From positions 416,001 through 480,000 of the forward strand of contig NZ_JAIUKZ010000001.1 in the NCBI RefSeq assembly GCF_020165985.1: DNA of 64,000 nucleotides, written 5' to 3'. Position 1 is the first letter of the stretch; every line of letters begins with the position of its first letter. A program made the position numbers and the translations under genes. Below the pieces are notes generated by a model, which had not been told where the DNA came from, made no database searches, and worked only from the letters and a program-made list of their open reading frames with translations. Source of the DNA: Bacillus sp. RAR_GA_16 (GTDB lineage Bacteria; Bacillota; Bacilli; Bacillales; Guptibacillaceae). Below, in pieces: positions 33,278 through 42,632 of this stretch.

Positions 33278-33285
33278 TTTTTAGG

Positions 33286-33316
33286 GACGTAACCGAACGG
33301 GTTACGTCTTTTTTTC
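33286..33316 (+). terminator. Terminator after ctc
   Basis: GACGTAACC (33286-33294) and GGTTACGTC (33300-33308) form a perfect 9-bp stem followed by TTTTTTT. Confidence 0.92.
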
Positions 33317-33398
33317 AAGATAAAGAGACTTCAGGTGAATAAGTACGTGAATTTTTGATACGATAGAAGAAAAGCAATGAAAGGTAGGGCATCAGCCG

Positions 33399-33956
33399 TT
33401 GAAATTAATTGTTGGCCTCGGAAATCCGGGGAAGAAGTTCGATAACACAAGACATAATGTAGGGTTTATGGCAATAGACCAGCTTGCAAAAGAAATGGGA
33501 ATTGCATTAGATCAAAAAAAGTTTCAAGGTATATACGGTAAAGGGATCGTGAATGGAGAAGCTGTTTATCTTCTGAAACCGCAAACCTTTATGAACTTAT
33601 CAGGAGAATCCGTCCGTCCTTTGATGGAATATTTTAATATTGATGTGGAAGATTTGCTCGTTATTTATGATGATCTGGATCTTCCGACTGGTAAAGTGCG
33701 CATACGTCAAAAAGGTAGCGCTGGCGGACACAATGGAATGAAGTCGATTATTACTCACCTTCATACTCAAGAATTTAAGAGAGTTCGAATCGGAATCGAT
33801 CGATCAGCGCGCCAATCGGTGATTGACTATGTATTAAAGCCTTTTTCAAAAGAAGAAGCAGAGCCGATTCAACTTGCTATTGAACAGACTGTAAAAGCTT
33901 GTGAAGCCTGGACAACTTCGGCATTTCCAGAAGTGATGAATCAGTATAACGCTTGA
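33399..33956 (+). CDS. pth: Peptidyl-tRNA hydrolase (SpoVC)
   Basis: Pth releases peptides from prematurely dissociated peptidyl-tRNA and is essential. The 185-residue protein has GLGNPGKKFDNTRHNVGF with catalytic His19, the KPQTFMNLSG motif and the IYDDLDLPTG segment with the partner Asp. A TTG at 33399 is used as start, since the protein then begins KLIVGLGNPG exactly as in the family; the ribosome binding site is weak (GGTAGGGC). The sigma-G promoter of fin overlaps its stop codon. Confidence 0.95.
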   Translation: MKLIVGLGNPGKKFDNTRHNVGFMAIDQLAKEMGIALDQKKFQGIYGKGIVNGEAVYLLKPQTFMNLSGESVRPLMEYFNIDVEDLLVIYDDLDLPTGKVRIRQKGSAGGHNGMKSIITHLHTQEFKRVRIGIDRSARQSVIDYVLKPFSKEEAEPIQLAIEQTVKACEAWTTSAFPEVMNQYNA

Positions 33957-33984
33957 ATATCCTGCCATTCTCCCGTCCATACTA
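33954..33984 (+). promoter_or_regulatory. Sigma-G/F promoter of fin
   Basis: TGAATA (33954-33959) and CATACTA (33978-33984) with an 18-bp spacer match the sigma-G consensus at every position. It overlaps the pth stop codon. B. subtilis fin is transcribed by sigma-F and sigma-G. Confidence 0.88.
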
Positions 33985-34014
33985 GTAAAAGGTAAGGAAC
34001 AGGGAGGATTATTT

Positions 34015-34245
34015 ATGGATATTCATTACGTATGTCGTCACTGTGGAACGGAGATTGGGAGATTGTCTCAACAACACCACACAGCAGACGAATTGGGGTT
34101 TCAACAGCTCACTGAGAAGGAACGCCAGGCAATGGTTCATTATCAGCCTGATGGAACAATTGAAGTAAAAGCCATTTGTGAAGACTGTCATGAAGCCATG
34201 GAACGAACGCCATCTTTTCATGAGCTTGATACATTTATTCAGTAA
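34015..34245 (+). CDS. fin: Anti-sigma-F factor Fin (YabK)
   Basis: Fin shuts off sigma-F as sigma-G takes over in the forespore by binding core RNA polymerase. The 76-residue zinc-ribbon protein has CRHC (Cys7, Cys10) and CEDC (Cys55, Cys58), the same length as B. subtilis Fin. AGGGAGGA precedes ATG 34015. It is flanked by its own promoter and terminator. Confidence 0.93.
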   Translation: MDIHYVCRHCGTEIGRLSQQHHTADELGFQQLTEKERQAMVHYQPDGTIEVKAICEDCHEAMERTPSFHELDTFIQ

Positions 34246-34248
34246 GAA

Positions 34249-34277
34249 GCTTTGGGAGTGCGTCCAAAGCATTTTTG
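34249..34277 (+). terminator. Terminator after fin
   Basis: GCTTTGG (34249-34255) and CCAAAGC (34264-34270) are followed by ATTTTTG. Confidence 0.7.
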
Positions 34278-34454
34278 CGTTAAAAAAGGAACCGTTCAAT
34301 TTATAGAAAAATAGGATTTAGAGAAGGTTAGCTTCTGTAACACGTCTGTTTAGAACCACCATCGTCTTTTTGCATACTAAAGCGATGCTAGTGTTTGAAG
34401 ACGTTGTACGACACGCTTGCACTTTTCATAGTGAGAGGGGAGAATAACTTACCG

Positions 34455-37400
34455 ATGTTAGGCTTAAGAGAATATTTTAGTAAGGGCGATGAATTTCAGT
34501 CCGTTTTTACCGGGGTGAAAGAGGGGCTTAAAGAACAACTTGTTGCAGGGCTAGCTGGTTCTGCTCGGATGCTTCTAATGGCTTCTCTCTATCATGAAAC
34601 GAAGCGTCCTCAGCTCATTATTACCCACAATTTGTATCAAGCTCAGAAGCTTTATGAAGATATGTGTGAGCTTGTCTCTCAAGAAGAAGTTTACTTATAT
34701 CCGGTGAATGAGCTCATTTCGTCGGAAATTGCCATTGCAAGTCCCGAATTAAGAGGGCAACGAATGGAAGCTTTAAATTATTGGATAAAAAATAAAAAAG
34801 GTATCGTGATTGCCCCAATTTCGGGCGTTAGAAGGTACCTTCCGCCAAAAAACATTTGGGAGAAAAGCCAAATCTCCTTTACTGTCGGTGATGATATCCC
34901 TCTTGAGGAAACCCTCTCCACATTTGTAGCTATGGGCTATGAACGTGTACCAATGGTTTCTTCACCAGGCGAGTTCAGTGTTAGAGGCGGTATTATTGAT
35001 ATTTATCCGTTAACAGAAAATAGTCCAATACGAATTGAATTATTTGATACAGAAGTCGATTCGATTCGATTTTTTGATATTGAGTCCCAACGATCTGCAA
35101 ATAAAACAGACCGCATTACAATTGGCCCTGCGGATGAAGTGGTGTTATTTCCAGAGAACTATAAAAATGGGGCAGAGCGTCTACAAAAAGAATTGCAGGA
35201 TTCTTTAAAAAAAGTGAAGGATCAGAAAGTAAAAGAAGCAATGCACGAGAACATCACGCATGAAATTGATCAGCTGAAAAATGAGCAAAATTTTCAGGGT
35301 ATGATTAAGTATATGGACTATTATTATGATCAACCTGCAAGTTTACTAGATTATTTACCAGAAGAGGGACTTGTTGTTTTTGATGAAGTGAGCCGAATTC
35401 AAGAAATGTCATCTGATCTGGATAAGGAAGAAGCAGAGTGGCAAACCGCCCTCCTTAATCAGGGAGAAATTGTTTCATCTGTTTCCTTGTCGAGATCTTA
35501 CGATACGTTGTTTGCAAAACCAGCTCACTCCACCATATACTTATCGATTTTCTTACGACACGTTCCATACACAAATCCACAGAATATCATTAACGTTTCA
35601 AGTAAAGCGATGCAGAATTTCCATGGTCAAATGAAAGTATTAAGCAGCGAAATTGAGCGGTGGAAAAAAAGTGGCATGGCAATCGTTTTTCTAGCAGCAA
35701 CTGAGGAGCGAAGAAAGCGACTTGAGCGAGTACTAGAAGATTATGAAATCAATGCGATGATGGTGGAGCAGGATACGCCGATTTCCCATCAGCAGCCTCA
35801 GATTTTAATCGGTAGTTTGAACGGTGGATTTGAACTTCCGATGCAGAAGCTTGCCGTTCTAACAGAAGCGGAAGTTTTCACAAAACAATCGAAAAAGCCA
35901 AGACGTTCACAAAAGATGTCGAATGCCGAACGAATCAAAAGCTATTCTGAATTAAAAGTAGGCGATTACATTGTTCACGTCAATCACGGAATAGGCAAAT
36001 ATTTGGGGATACGCACATTAGAAGTAAGTGGCATTCATAAGGATTATCTCTATGTGAGCTATGCAGGTAATGACAATTTGTATGTACCGGTGGAACAAAT
36101 TGATCAGGTTATGAAATACGTCGGTTCTGAAGGGAAAGAACCGAAGCTTTACAAACTTGGCGGTACAGAATGGAAGAAAGTGAAGCGTAAAGTACAATCT
36201 TCTGTTGAAGACATAGCGGACGACTTAATTAAGTTGTATGCCGAACGTGAGGCAAGTGTTGGCCATAGTTTTGAAAAAGACACAGAAGAACAAAGAGAGT
36301 TTGAAGCCGCATTCCCTTATCAGGAAACGGATGATCAGCTCAGAGCGATACAAGAAATTAAAGAAGATATGGAAAAAACGCGTCCAATGGACCGACTGTT
36401 GTGCGGTGATGTTGGTTATGGGAAAACCGAGGTTAGTATTCGAGCAGCTTTTAAAGCTATCATGGATGGCAAACAGGTTGCTTTACTAGTCCCAACGACA
36501 ATTCTTGCGCAACAGCATTTTGCGACGATACAGGAGCGCTTTGCGGATCACCCGATTAACATTGGTTTACTAAGCCGTTTCCGCTCAAGGAAGGAACAAA
36601 ATGAGACGTTAAAAGGTGTTAAGAATGGAACAGTGGATATCGTAATTGGCACACATCGACTTTTATCGAAAGACGTTACGTATAAGGATTTGGGCTTGCT
36701 GATTGTCGATGAAGAACAGCGGTTTGGCGTGACACATAAAGAGAAAATTAAGAAATTAAAAGCAAACGTTGATGTGTTAACCCTTACAGCAACGCCAATT
36801 CCTAGAACGCTTCATATGTCGATGTTAGGCGTTCGGGATCTGTCTGTTATTGAGACACCACCAGAGAATCGCTTCCCCGTACAAACGTACGTTGCGGAAT
36901 ACAGCGGTACACTCGTTCGAGAAGCCATTGAAAGGGAACTTGCCCGAGGAGGACAGGTCTACTTTCTTTATAATCGTGTGGAGTCCATTGAGTATATGAC
37001 AGATCAAATTCGAACCCTTGTCCCTGAAGCGAGAGTTAGCTATGCTCATGGGCAAATGAGTGAAACTGAGCTCGAATCAGTCATGATTGATTTCCTTGAT
37101 GGAAATTATGATGTGCTCGTTAGTACAACGATTATTGAGACTGGAGTCGATATTCCAAACGTCAATACACTTCTTGTGTATGATGGAGATAAAATGGGAC
37201 TTTCTCAACTTTACCAACTTCGTGGTCGGGTTGGGCGTTCGAATCGAGTGGCTTATGCCTATATCACTTATCAACGAGATAAAGTCCTCACTGAAGTGGC
37301 GGAGAAACGCCTTCAAGCAATTAAAGAATTTACGGAACTAGGCTCAGGATTTAAAATTGCAATGCGCGATCTTTCCATTCGTGGCGCAGGTAACCTTCTA

Positions 37401-37988
37401 GGAGCAGAGCAACATGGTTTTATCGATTCAGTCGGATTTGATTTGTACTCGCAAATGTTGAAAGATGCGATTGAAGAGAGGAAAGGGGACGCACCGAAAG
37501 AGAAGGCGTTCAGCGTTGAAATTGATCTTGAGGTAGATGCTTATATTCCTGGAACGTATATTCAAGATGAGAAGCAGAAAATTGATATGTACAAACGTTT
37601 CCGCTCAATCGAATCACTAAAAGACATTATGGACTTACAAGATGAAATGATGGATCGCTTTGGAGATTTCCCAGAGGAGGTCGAGTACCTCTTTCAGGTT
37701 TCACGAATGAAAGAACTGGCGAAAGAAGTGAAGGTTGAAAAAGTAGGGAGAAGTAAGAAAGACATTCAGCTACTATTCCATGAATCGGCAAGAGAAGAAA
37801 TTGGCGGAGAAACGATCTTTGAGGTTGCGAATGAATTTGGAAATAAGCTTTCCCTTGGTGCAGATGGTAATAAAGTAAAGGTAGTTGTGAAGGGAAGAGG
37901 CCTTGAAACAAAGGGGCATCTTCAGCTTGTTGAAAAAGTTTTAAAGAAAGTAAAAGGAGCAAAAAAGCAGCCAATGAATGCGAATTAA
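34455..37988 (+). CDS. mfd: Transcription-repair coupling factor Mfd
   Basis: Mfd displaces stalled RNA polymerase and recruits UvrA. The 1177-residue protein (same length as B. subtilis) has the UvrB-like N-terminal region (NELISSEIAIASPELR, SPGEFSVRGGIIDIYP) and the RNA polymerase-interacting domain (YSELKVGDYIVHVNHGIGKYLG). The RecG-like helicase domains carry GDVGYGKTE at about residue 650 and DEEQ at about 752, and the TRCF domain ends the protein. ATG 34455 gives the family N-terminus; in-frame starts up to 34395 have no ribosome binding site. It lies downstream of fin as expected. Confidence 0.97.
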   Translation: MLGLREYFSKGDEFQSVFTGVKEGLKEQLVAGLAGSARMLLMASLYHETKRPQLIITHNLYQAQKLYEDMCELVSQEEVYLYPVNELISSEIAIASPELRGQRMEALNYWIKNKKGIVIAPISGVRRYLPPKNIWEKSQISFTVGDDIPLEETLSTFVAMGYERVPMVSSPGEFSVRGGIIDIYPLTENSPIRIELFDTEVDSIRFFDIESQRSANKTDRITIGPADEVVLFPENYKNGAERLQKELQDSLKKVKDQKVKEAMHENITHEIDQLKNEQNFQGMIKYMDYYYDQPASLLDYLPEEGLVVFDEVSRIQEMSSDLDKEEAEWQTALLNQGEIVSSVSLSRSYDTLFAKPAHSTIYLSIFLRHVPYTNPQNIINVSSKAMQNFHGQMKVLSSEIERWKKSGMAIVFLAATEERRKRLERVLEDYEINAMMVEQDTPISHQQPQILIGSLNGGFELPMQKLAVLTEAEVFTKQSKKPRRSQKMSNAERIKSYSELKVGDYIVHVNHGIGKYLGIRTLEVSGIHKDYLYVSYAGNDNLYVPVEQIDQVMKYVGSEGKEPKLYKLGGTEWKKVKRKVQSSVEDIADDLIKLYAEREASVGHSFEKDTEEQREFEAAFPYQETDDQLRAIQEIKEDMEKTRPMDRLLCGDVGYGKTEVSIRAAFKAIMDGKQVALLVPTTILAQQHFATIQERFADHPINIGLLSRFRSRKEQNETLKGVKNGTVDIVIGTHRLLSKDVTYKDLGLLIVDEEQRFGVTHKEKIKKLKANVDVLTLTATPIPRTLHMSMLGVRDLSVIETPPENRFPVQTYVAEYSGTLVREAIERELARGGQVYFLYNRVESIEYMTDQIRTLVPEARVSYAHGQMSETELESVMIDFLDGNYDVLVSTTIIETGVDIPNVNTLLVYDGDKMGLSQLYQLRGRVGRSNRVAYAYITYQRDKVLTEVAEKRLQAIKEFTELGSGFKIAMRDLSIRGAGNLLGAEQHGFIDSVGFDLYSQMLKDAIEERKGDAPKEKAFSVEIDLEVDAYIPGTYIQDEKQKIDMYKRFRSIESLKDIMDLQDEMMDRFGDFPEEVEYLFQVSRMKELAKEVKVEKVGRSKKDIQLLFHESAREEIGGETIFEVANEFGNKLSLGADGNKVKVVVKGRGLETKGHLQLVEKVLKKVKGAKKQPMNAN

Positions 37989-38027
37989 AGCCGATTTTGG
38001 AGGAAACTCATAATTTTGACAGGTTTG

Positions 38028-38058
38028 TGAATAGAACTCATACGTCGAAACGATACTA
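38028..38058 (+). promoter_or_regulatory. Sigma-G promoter of spoVT
   Basis: TGAATA (38028-38033), an 18-bp spacer and GATACTA (38052-38058) differ from the sigma-G consensus only at the first -10 base. spoVT is sigma-G dependent in B. subtilis. Confidence 0.75.
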
Positions 38059-38139
38059 ATGGAAACATATTGTAGAACATGCAATAGAAAAAGTGATTGG
38101 AGCAATCACCTACAACTTCCAGAAAGCGAGGCAACTTAG

Positions 38140-38671
38140 ATGAAAGCAACAGGTATCGTGCGTCGTATTGATGATTTGGGACGTGTTGTCATCCCAAAAG
38201 AAATTCGCAGAACACTTAGGATTAGAGAAGGCGATCCACTGGAAATTTTTGTAGATCGTGAAGGCGAGGTTATTCTTAAGAAGTACTCCCCAATCAGTGA
38301 ACTTGGCGATTTTGCAAGAGAATATGCAGAGTCTCTTGCGGAGCATTCTGGGCATATTGCCCTTATCTCTGATCGCGACGTTTACATTACAGCTGCCGGT
38401 GGTCCAAAGAAAGAGTACTTAAATAAAAGCATTGGTGACTCTGTCGAAAAAGCGATGAATGAACGAAGATGTTTACTAAATGAAAGTAAGTCTGAACTCA
38501 TTGAAGGAGTTCCTGTTGAAACAGGACATGTCATTGCTCCCATTATAGCGAATGGCGATTCCAATAGGCACAGTCATCTTACTTGCAAAAGAAGATGAAA
38601 AGGTGACGGAATTGGAACAGAAGCTATCTGAGACAGCAGCAGGGTTTCTTGCAAGGCAAATGGAACAGTAA
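38140..38671 (+). CDS. spoVT: Stage V sporulation protein T, with a +1 frameshift near residue 140
   Basis: SpoVT is an AbrB-like forespore regulator that adjusts sigma-G gene expression. The N-terminal swapped-hairpin DNA-binding domain (MKATGIVRRIDDLGRVVIP, 1-50) and most of the C-terminal GAF-like domain are intact. As read, the frame stops at 38598 after 152 residues with a non-family tail. Deleting one base in GATTC (38557-38561) restores a 176-residue protein that ends TAAGFLARQMEQ at 38671, as in the family. The ribosome binding site (AAGCGAGG) is weak. Confidence 0.88.
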
Positions 38672-38673
38672 CA

Positions 38674-38704
38674 AAAATGGAGGCGAATGCCTCCATTTTC
38701 TCTG
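38674..38704 (+). terminator. Terminator after spoVT
   Basis: The perfect 11-bp stem AAAATGGAGGC/GCCTCCATTTT has loop GAAT, followed by CTCTG. It lies 3 nt after the restored spoVT stop codon, which supports the restored reading. Confidence 0.85.
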
Positions 38705-38866
38705 TTTAAAAATAAGATGTGAGCTTAAACCCCCGATACAGTTGAAGCCCTCATTTTGTCAGGAGTGAACGAGTGCCTTAAGCTTCTTTTATCCTACTTC
38801 AAAAGTTTCCCATCTTTCTTCATATGATATAATTCGTACATAAATAGGTATACTCGGCAGGTGTGT

Positions 38867-40459
38867 ATGAAAATAAAAGAAAATCAAAAAGGGTTCTGGC
38901 ACGGAGCGCTGTTGCTTACTGCAGTCGCTCTTTTCATGAAGGTGCTGAGTGTTGGGTACCGAATCCCTTATCAGAATATTACCGGTGACATTGGTTTTTA
39001 TGTCTATCAACAAATTTACCCGTTTTACTCGATTGCCATCATTCTCGCTACATATGGTTTTCCTGTCGTTATTTCACGACTTATCTCTGAAAAGCTTGCC
39101 AAAAACGATTATGATCAAGCAAAAGAGCTTTCTCGCTATAGCTTTTACGTGCTTGCCTTACTTGGTTTAACTGGCTTTCTTCTTCTCTATGCAGTCGCTC
39201 CCTTACTTGCACTGTTGATGGAGGACCGCGAGTTAATCGGGCCGCTGCGGACCACAGCATTTTCTTTTCTAATTATGCCAGGAATTGCGTCAATTAGAGG
39301 GTATTTTCAAGGGCAAGAAAATGTCGTTCCTACCGCATGGTCACAAGTTACCGAACAATCCGTTCGCGTGCTTGCGATTCTTACCATTTCGATCAGTTTA
39401 GTTGCTGGTGGTGCAGACGCATACGCAGCAGGTACAGGGGCTGCACTTGGTTCATTAATAGGAGGCATTGCAGCGTTTACCTTGCTGATAATCTTTCGCT
39501 ATCGACATGAGCCAATTCGTTTACATTCAATGAAAACCCATTCCGTTCGTTTTTTTGGTGTCGCGCGCAGAATTTTAACGGAAGGAACGTTGATTTGTGT
39601 TAGTGCCCTTGTCATGGTGCTTTTTCAGCTAATGGATGCTTTAACAATTGTACCTGGGTTAATGGAGCATGGCCTTTCCTCAATAATAGCTCGTGAGACA
39701 AAGGGAATATTTGATCGCGGCCAGCCGCTCATGCAAGTTGGAACGGTGCTTGCCACCTCGCTTTCGTTGTCAATCGTACCTGTGATATCGAAAGCATCAG
39801 CTGAAAAACAAAAGAATTTCATTCGAGAAAAGGCTGGTCTTTCTCTAAAAATAAGTTTTGTTATTGGGCTTGCAGCTTCCGCGGGGCTTGCCATCATTAT
39901 GAAGGAAACAAATGTCATGTTATTTAAAGATCAGTCCCTTTCATCAACGCTTAGTGTTCTTGCGTTTGCGATATTTTTTAGTTCGCTTTCAATGACAGCA
40001 GCAGGAGTATTGCAGGGGGTTGGTTTAGCAAGAAATGCTGCTCGTTATGCAGTCATTGGAATCCTGGTGAAAGGTCTGTTAAATCTTATTCTGATTCCAA
40101 TCATAGGCATTAATGGGGCTGCAGTTGCTACTGTCATTGGCTTTGCAGTCGTTGCAGGGCTTACTATTTCTGCTGTGCATCTTAAAGTCGGACTGCTGCC
40201 ATATCCTTTCTATTTAGCGCGCGCTGTAGCGGCTATATTGATTATGAGTATCACTGTCATGTTTCTGCAATTCTTTATTCCATCCTTCCTCTCAAGAGGG
40301 TTGTCGAGCATCTCGGCTCTTGCCGGAGCAATTGTAGGAGGGCTTACGTTCGGGATCGCAGCACTCTTTCTGGAAGTATTTACAGAGAAAGAGTTGATGC
40401 AGTTACCTAAAGGGGGAAAGATCTCGTTATTTCAAACTAAATTAAAGAAAGGAGCCTGA
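38867..40459 (+). CDS. yabM: Polysaccharide biosynthesis / MurJ-SpoVB-like flippase YabM
   Basis: This integral membrane protein of about 530 residues from the MVF/polysaccharide transporter superfamily has roughly 14 hydrophobic segments spread along its length. It is related to SpoVB and MurJ and would translocate a lipid-linked glycan; the substrate is unknown. ATG 38867 is used with GGCAGGTG just upstream; a GTG two codons earlier is possible. It runs 4 nt into yabN, so yabM, yabN and rqcP appear to form an operon. Confidence 0.88.
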   Translation: MKIKENQKGFWHGALLLTAVALFMKVLSVGYRIPYQNITGDIGFYVYQQIYPFYSIAIILATYGFPVVISRLISEKLAKNDYDQAKELSRYSFYVLALLGLTGFLLLYAVAPLLALLMEDRELIGPLRTTAFSFLIMPGIASIRGYFQGQENVVPTAWSQVTEQSVRVLAILTISISLVAGGADAYAAGTGAALGSLIGGIAAFTLLIIFRYRHEPIRLHSMKTHSVRFFGVARRILTEGTLICVSALVMVLFQLMDALTIVPGLMEHGLSSIIARETKGIFDRGQPLMQVGTVLATSLSLSIVPVISKASAEKQKNFIREKAGLSLKISFVIGLAASAGLAIIMKETNVMLFKDQSLSSTLSVLAFAIFFSSLSMTAAGVLQGVGLARNAARYAVIGILVKGLLNLILIPIIGINGAAVATVIGFAVVAGLTISAVHLKVGLLPYPFYLARAVAAILIMSITVMFLQFFIPSFLSRGLSSISALAGAIVGGLTFGIAALFLEVFTEKELMQLPKGGKISLFQTKLKKGA

Positions 40460-40462
40460 GTG

Positions 40463-41921
40463 ATGACAAAAATTACGATTATTGGAACCGGAGCGGGTGA
40501 CCTTACTCAGCTCTCTCTCGGTAGTTATCGTCAGCTTAAAAACGCTGAACGAATTTTTGCTAGAACGATTGACCATCCCGTCCTTAGGGAATTAATCAAT
40601 GAGGGACTTATCGTGACGGGCTTTGATGATATTTATGAAAAGAATGATTCTTTTGAGGAGACATACCGCACGATAGTGGATCGTCTCTTCGAGGAGGCGC
40701 AGCATGGCTCTCTTATTTATGCTGTGCCAGGCCATCCGATGATGGCTGAAGCGACTGTGCAGCTCCTGCTAGAAGAGCAAGCAAAGCATGGCGTCGAAGT
40801 GCATGTCGCAGGGGGGCAAAGTTTTCTCGATGCACTATTTACGGCTGTTCGAATAGATCCAATTGAAGGGTGCCAGATTCTTGATGCTACGCGGTTCACG
40901 AAATCTGAGGTTCAAGTACGGAATCATTTAATTTTTGTACAAGTTTATGATCAGTTTACTGCTTCCAGTGTTAAATTAACGTTAATGGACATTCTACCTG
41001 ATGATTATCAGGTGACTGTACTGCAAGCAGCGGGAAGTCAGGAAGAGAAAATAATCACTGTCCCATTATTCGAATTGGATCGTTCCATGGAAGTCAATAA
41101 TCTGACGGCAGTGTACGTTCCACCTGTAAAAGATGAAAAACTTTTATATCAGGATTTTGAATGGCTTCGTTATGTAATAGCGAGACTGCGCGGTCCAGGT
41201 GGCTGTCCGTGGGATCAAAAGCAGACACATGAATCGCTAAAGAAATATTTAATTGAAGAGTCGTATGAAGTGTTAGAAGCAATTGACGATTCAGGACGAT
41301 GAGCACCTTGCTGATGAGTTAGGGGATGTCTTACTTCAAGTCCTCTTACATGCTCAAATCGGTGAGGACGAAGGAATGTTTTCAGTCGATGACGTCATTG
41401 AGAAGTTAAGCGATAAATTGATTCGGCGACACCCACACGTATTTGGAGATGAAAAAGCACAAACGGCTGAAGAGGTAGTCGGACTGTGGGATCAAGTGAA
41501 AAAGCAGGAAAAGGATGCTACTCCATCACAGTTTGAAACGATTCAAAAAGGCTTACCTGGTCTCATGCGTGCAAATGAATTACAAAAAGCCGCTGCAAAA
41601 GTAGGTTTTGATTGGGATGAAGTTGAGCCCATTTGGGAGAAGATTCAAGAAGAACTAACTGAATTTAAAGAAGCCGTCAATAATAAGACGTTTCATGATC
41701 AAGAAGATGAGCTTGGAGACTTATTATTTGCCCTCGTTAATTTAGCTCGCTACTATAAAATTGATCCAGAGGTAGCCATTCACCGCACAAACCATAAATT
41801 TGTTAGTCGTTTTCAATATATTGAAGAGCGAGTAAAGGATAAAGGACTTGAGATCGAGAAGTTATCTCTTGAAGAACTCGATTCATTCTGGGATGAAGCA
41901 AAGAAAAAAGGAATCAAATAG
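40463..41921 (+). pseudogene. yabN: YabN/MazG: tetrapyrrole methylase-like + MazG pyrophosphohydrolase, split by a +1 frameshift
   Basis: The N-terminal domain (about residues 1-220) has the TP-methylase glycine motif [17 protein letters not shown]. The C-terminal half is a MazG nucleotide pyrophosphohydrolase, with the signature beginning [23 protein letters not shown] and continuing DELGDVLLQVLLHAQI. As read, the first frame ends at 41302 and the rest lies in the +1 frame from about 41283. Removing one base in GATTC (41288-41292) restores 485 residues (B. subtilis 489). The break falls inside the first MazG active-site helix pair, so a truncated product would lose nucleotide hydrolysis. AAAGGAGCC precedes ATG 40463. 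Confidence 0.88.
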
Positions 41922-41936
41922 GGAGCGTTGAAACAA

Positions 41937-42197
41937 ATGAGACTAGATAAATTTTTAAAAGTATCACGACTAATTAAACGCCGATCCATTGCAAAAGAGA
42001 TTTGCGACAAGGGTCGTATTGAAGTGAATGGCAATAAAGCAAAAGCAGGGACAAATGTTAAAGCGGGTGATGAGCTAGTGATTTCATTTGGACATAAAAA
42101 AGTAACGGCTCGCGTGGATGAAATAAAGGAAACCACAAAGAAAGAAGAAGCCAACAATATGTTTACGATTTTAAAAGAAGAAGCAGCAGGTGAATAA
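41937..42197 (+). CDS. rqcP: Ribosome-associated quality control protein RqcP (YabO)
   Basis: RqcP is a stand-alone S4-domain protein. With RqcH it adds poly-alanine tails to nascent chains on obstructed 50S subunits. The 86-residue protein begins RLDKFLKVSRLIKRRSIAKE and carries the S4 RNA-binding loop GRIEVNGNKAKAGT. ATG 41937 is preceded by GGGAGCG; the length equals B. subtilis YabO (86). Confidence 0.93.
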   Translation: MRLDKFLKVSRLIKRRSIAKEICDKGRIEVNGNKAKAGTNVKAGDELVISFGHKKVTARVDEIKETTKKEEANNMFTILKEEAAGE

Positions 42198-42222
42198 AAA
42201 GACCCAATTGGGTCTTTTTTTG
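42195..42222 (+). terminator. Terminator after rqcP
   Basis: The near-perfect palindrome AAAAGACCC/GGGTCTTTT around AATT has a run of T residues. It separates the yabM-yabN-rqcP unit from yabP. Confidence 0.88.
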
Positions 42223-42323
42223 TTAGGAAAAGGAGTCTCCTATCAGCGTCTCTCCCCATAATATGGCTTGTTCTAAAAGACACCGCCTCTTCATAGACAT
42301 GTATCGAGAAGAGGGGGAGAGCG

Positions 42324-42632
42324 ATGGATAATTATTATGAGTACGGCACATATGATAAAGCTTCAAACACACCTGAACATGATTTAGTGATGAAGTCACG
42401 TAAGTCGCTTGAAATCACAGGAGTAAAGCATGTCGATAGCTTCGATAATGAAGAATTTCTTCTAGAGACCACCATGGGCTTTCTTGCCATAAGAGGACAG
42501 CACTTGAAGATGAAAAACTTAAATGTAGAGCAAGGACGCGTCTCAATTGAAGGGAAAATCTTTGATCTTAGCTACCTCGACCATCATGAAGGGGAAAAAG
42601 CTAAAGGATTCTTTAGCAAACTATTCAAATGA
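42324..42632 (+). CDS. yabP: Spore formation protein YabP
   Basis: This 102-residue protein of the YabP/YqfC family is needed for efficient sporulation in B. subtilis and made under sigma-E. The conserved central part (KSRKSLEITGVKHVDSFDNEEFLLET, then GFLAIRGQHLKMKNL) fits a small beta-rich domain. AGAGGGGGAG precedes ATG 42324. Its stop overlaps the yabQ start by 4 nt. Confidence 0.9.
   Translation: MDNYYEYGTYDKASNTPEHDLVMKSRKSLEITGVKHVDSFDNEEFLLETTMGFLAIRGQHLKMKNLNVEQGRVSIEGKIFDLSYLDHHEGEKAKGFFSKLFK

Noticed and set aside
34373..34382. A CATACTA sigma-G-like -10 upstream of mfd
   Set aside because: No TGNATA-like -35 lies 17-18 bp upstream.
36238..36489. Frames within mfd and other large genes in alternate phases
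   Set aside because: They are out-of-frame shadows of strongly conserved coding sequence.
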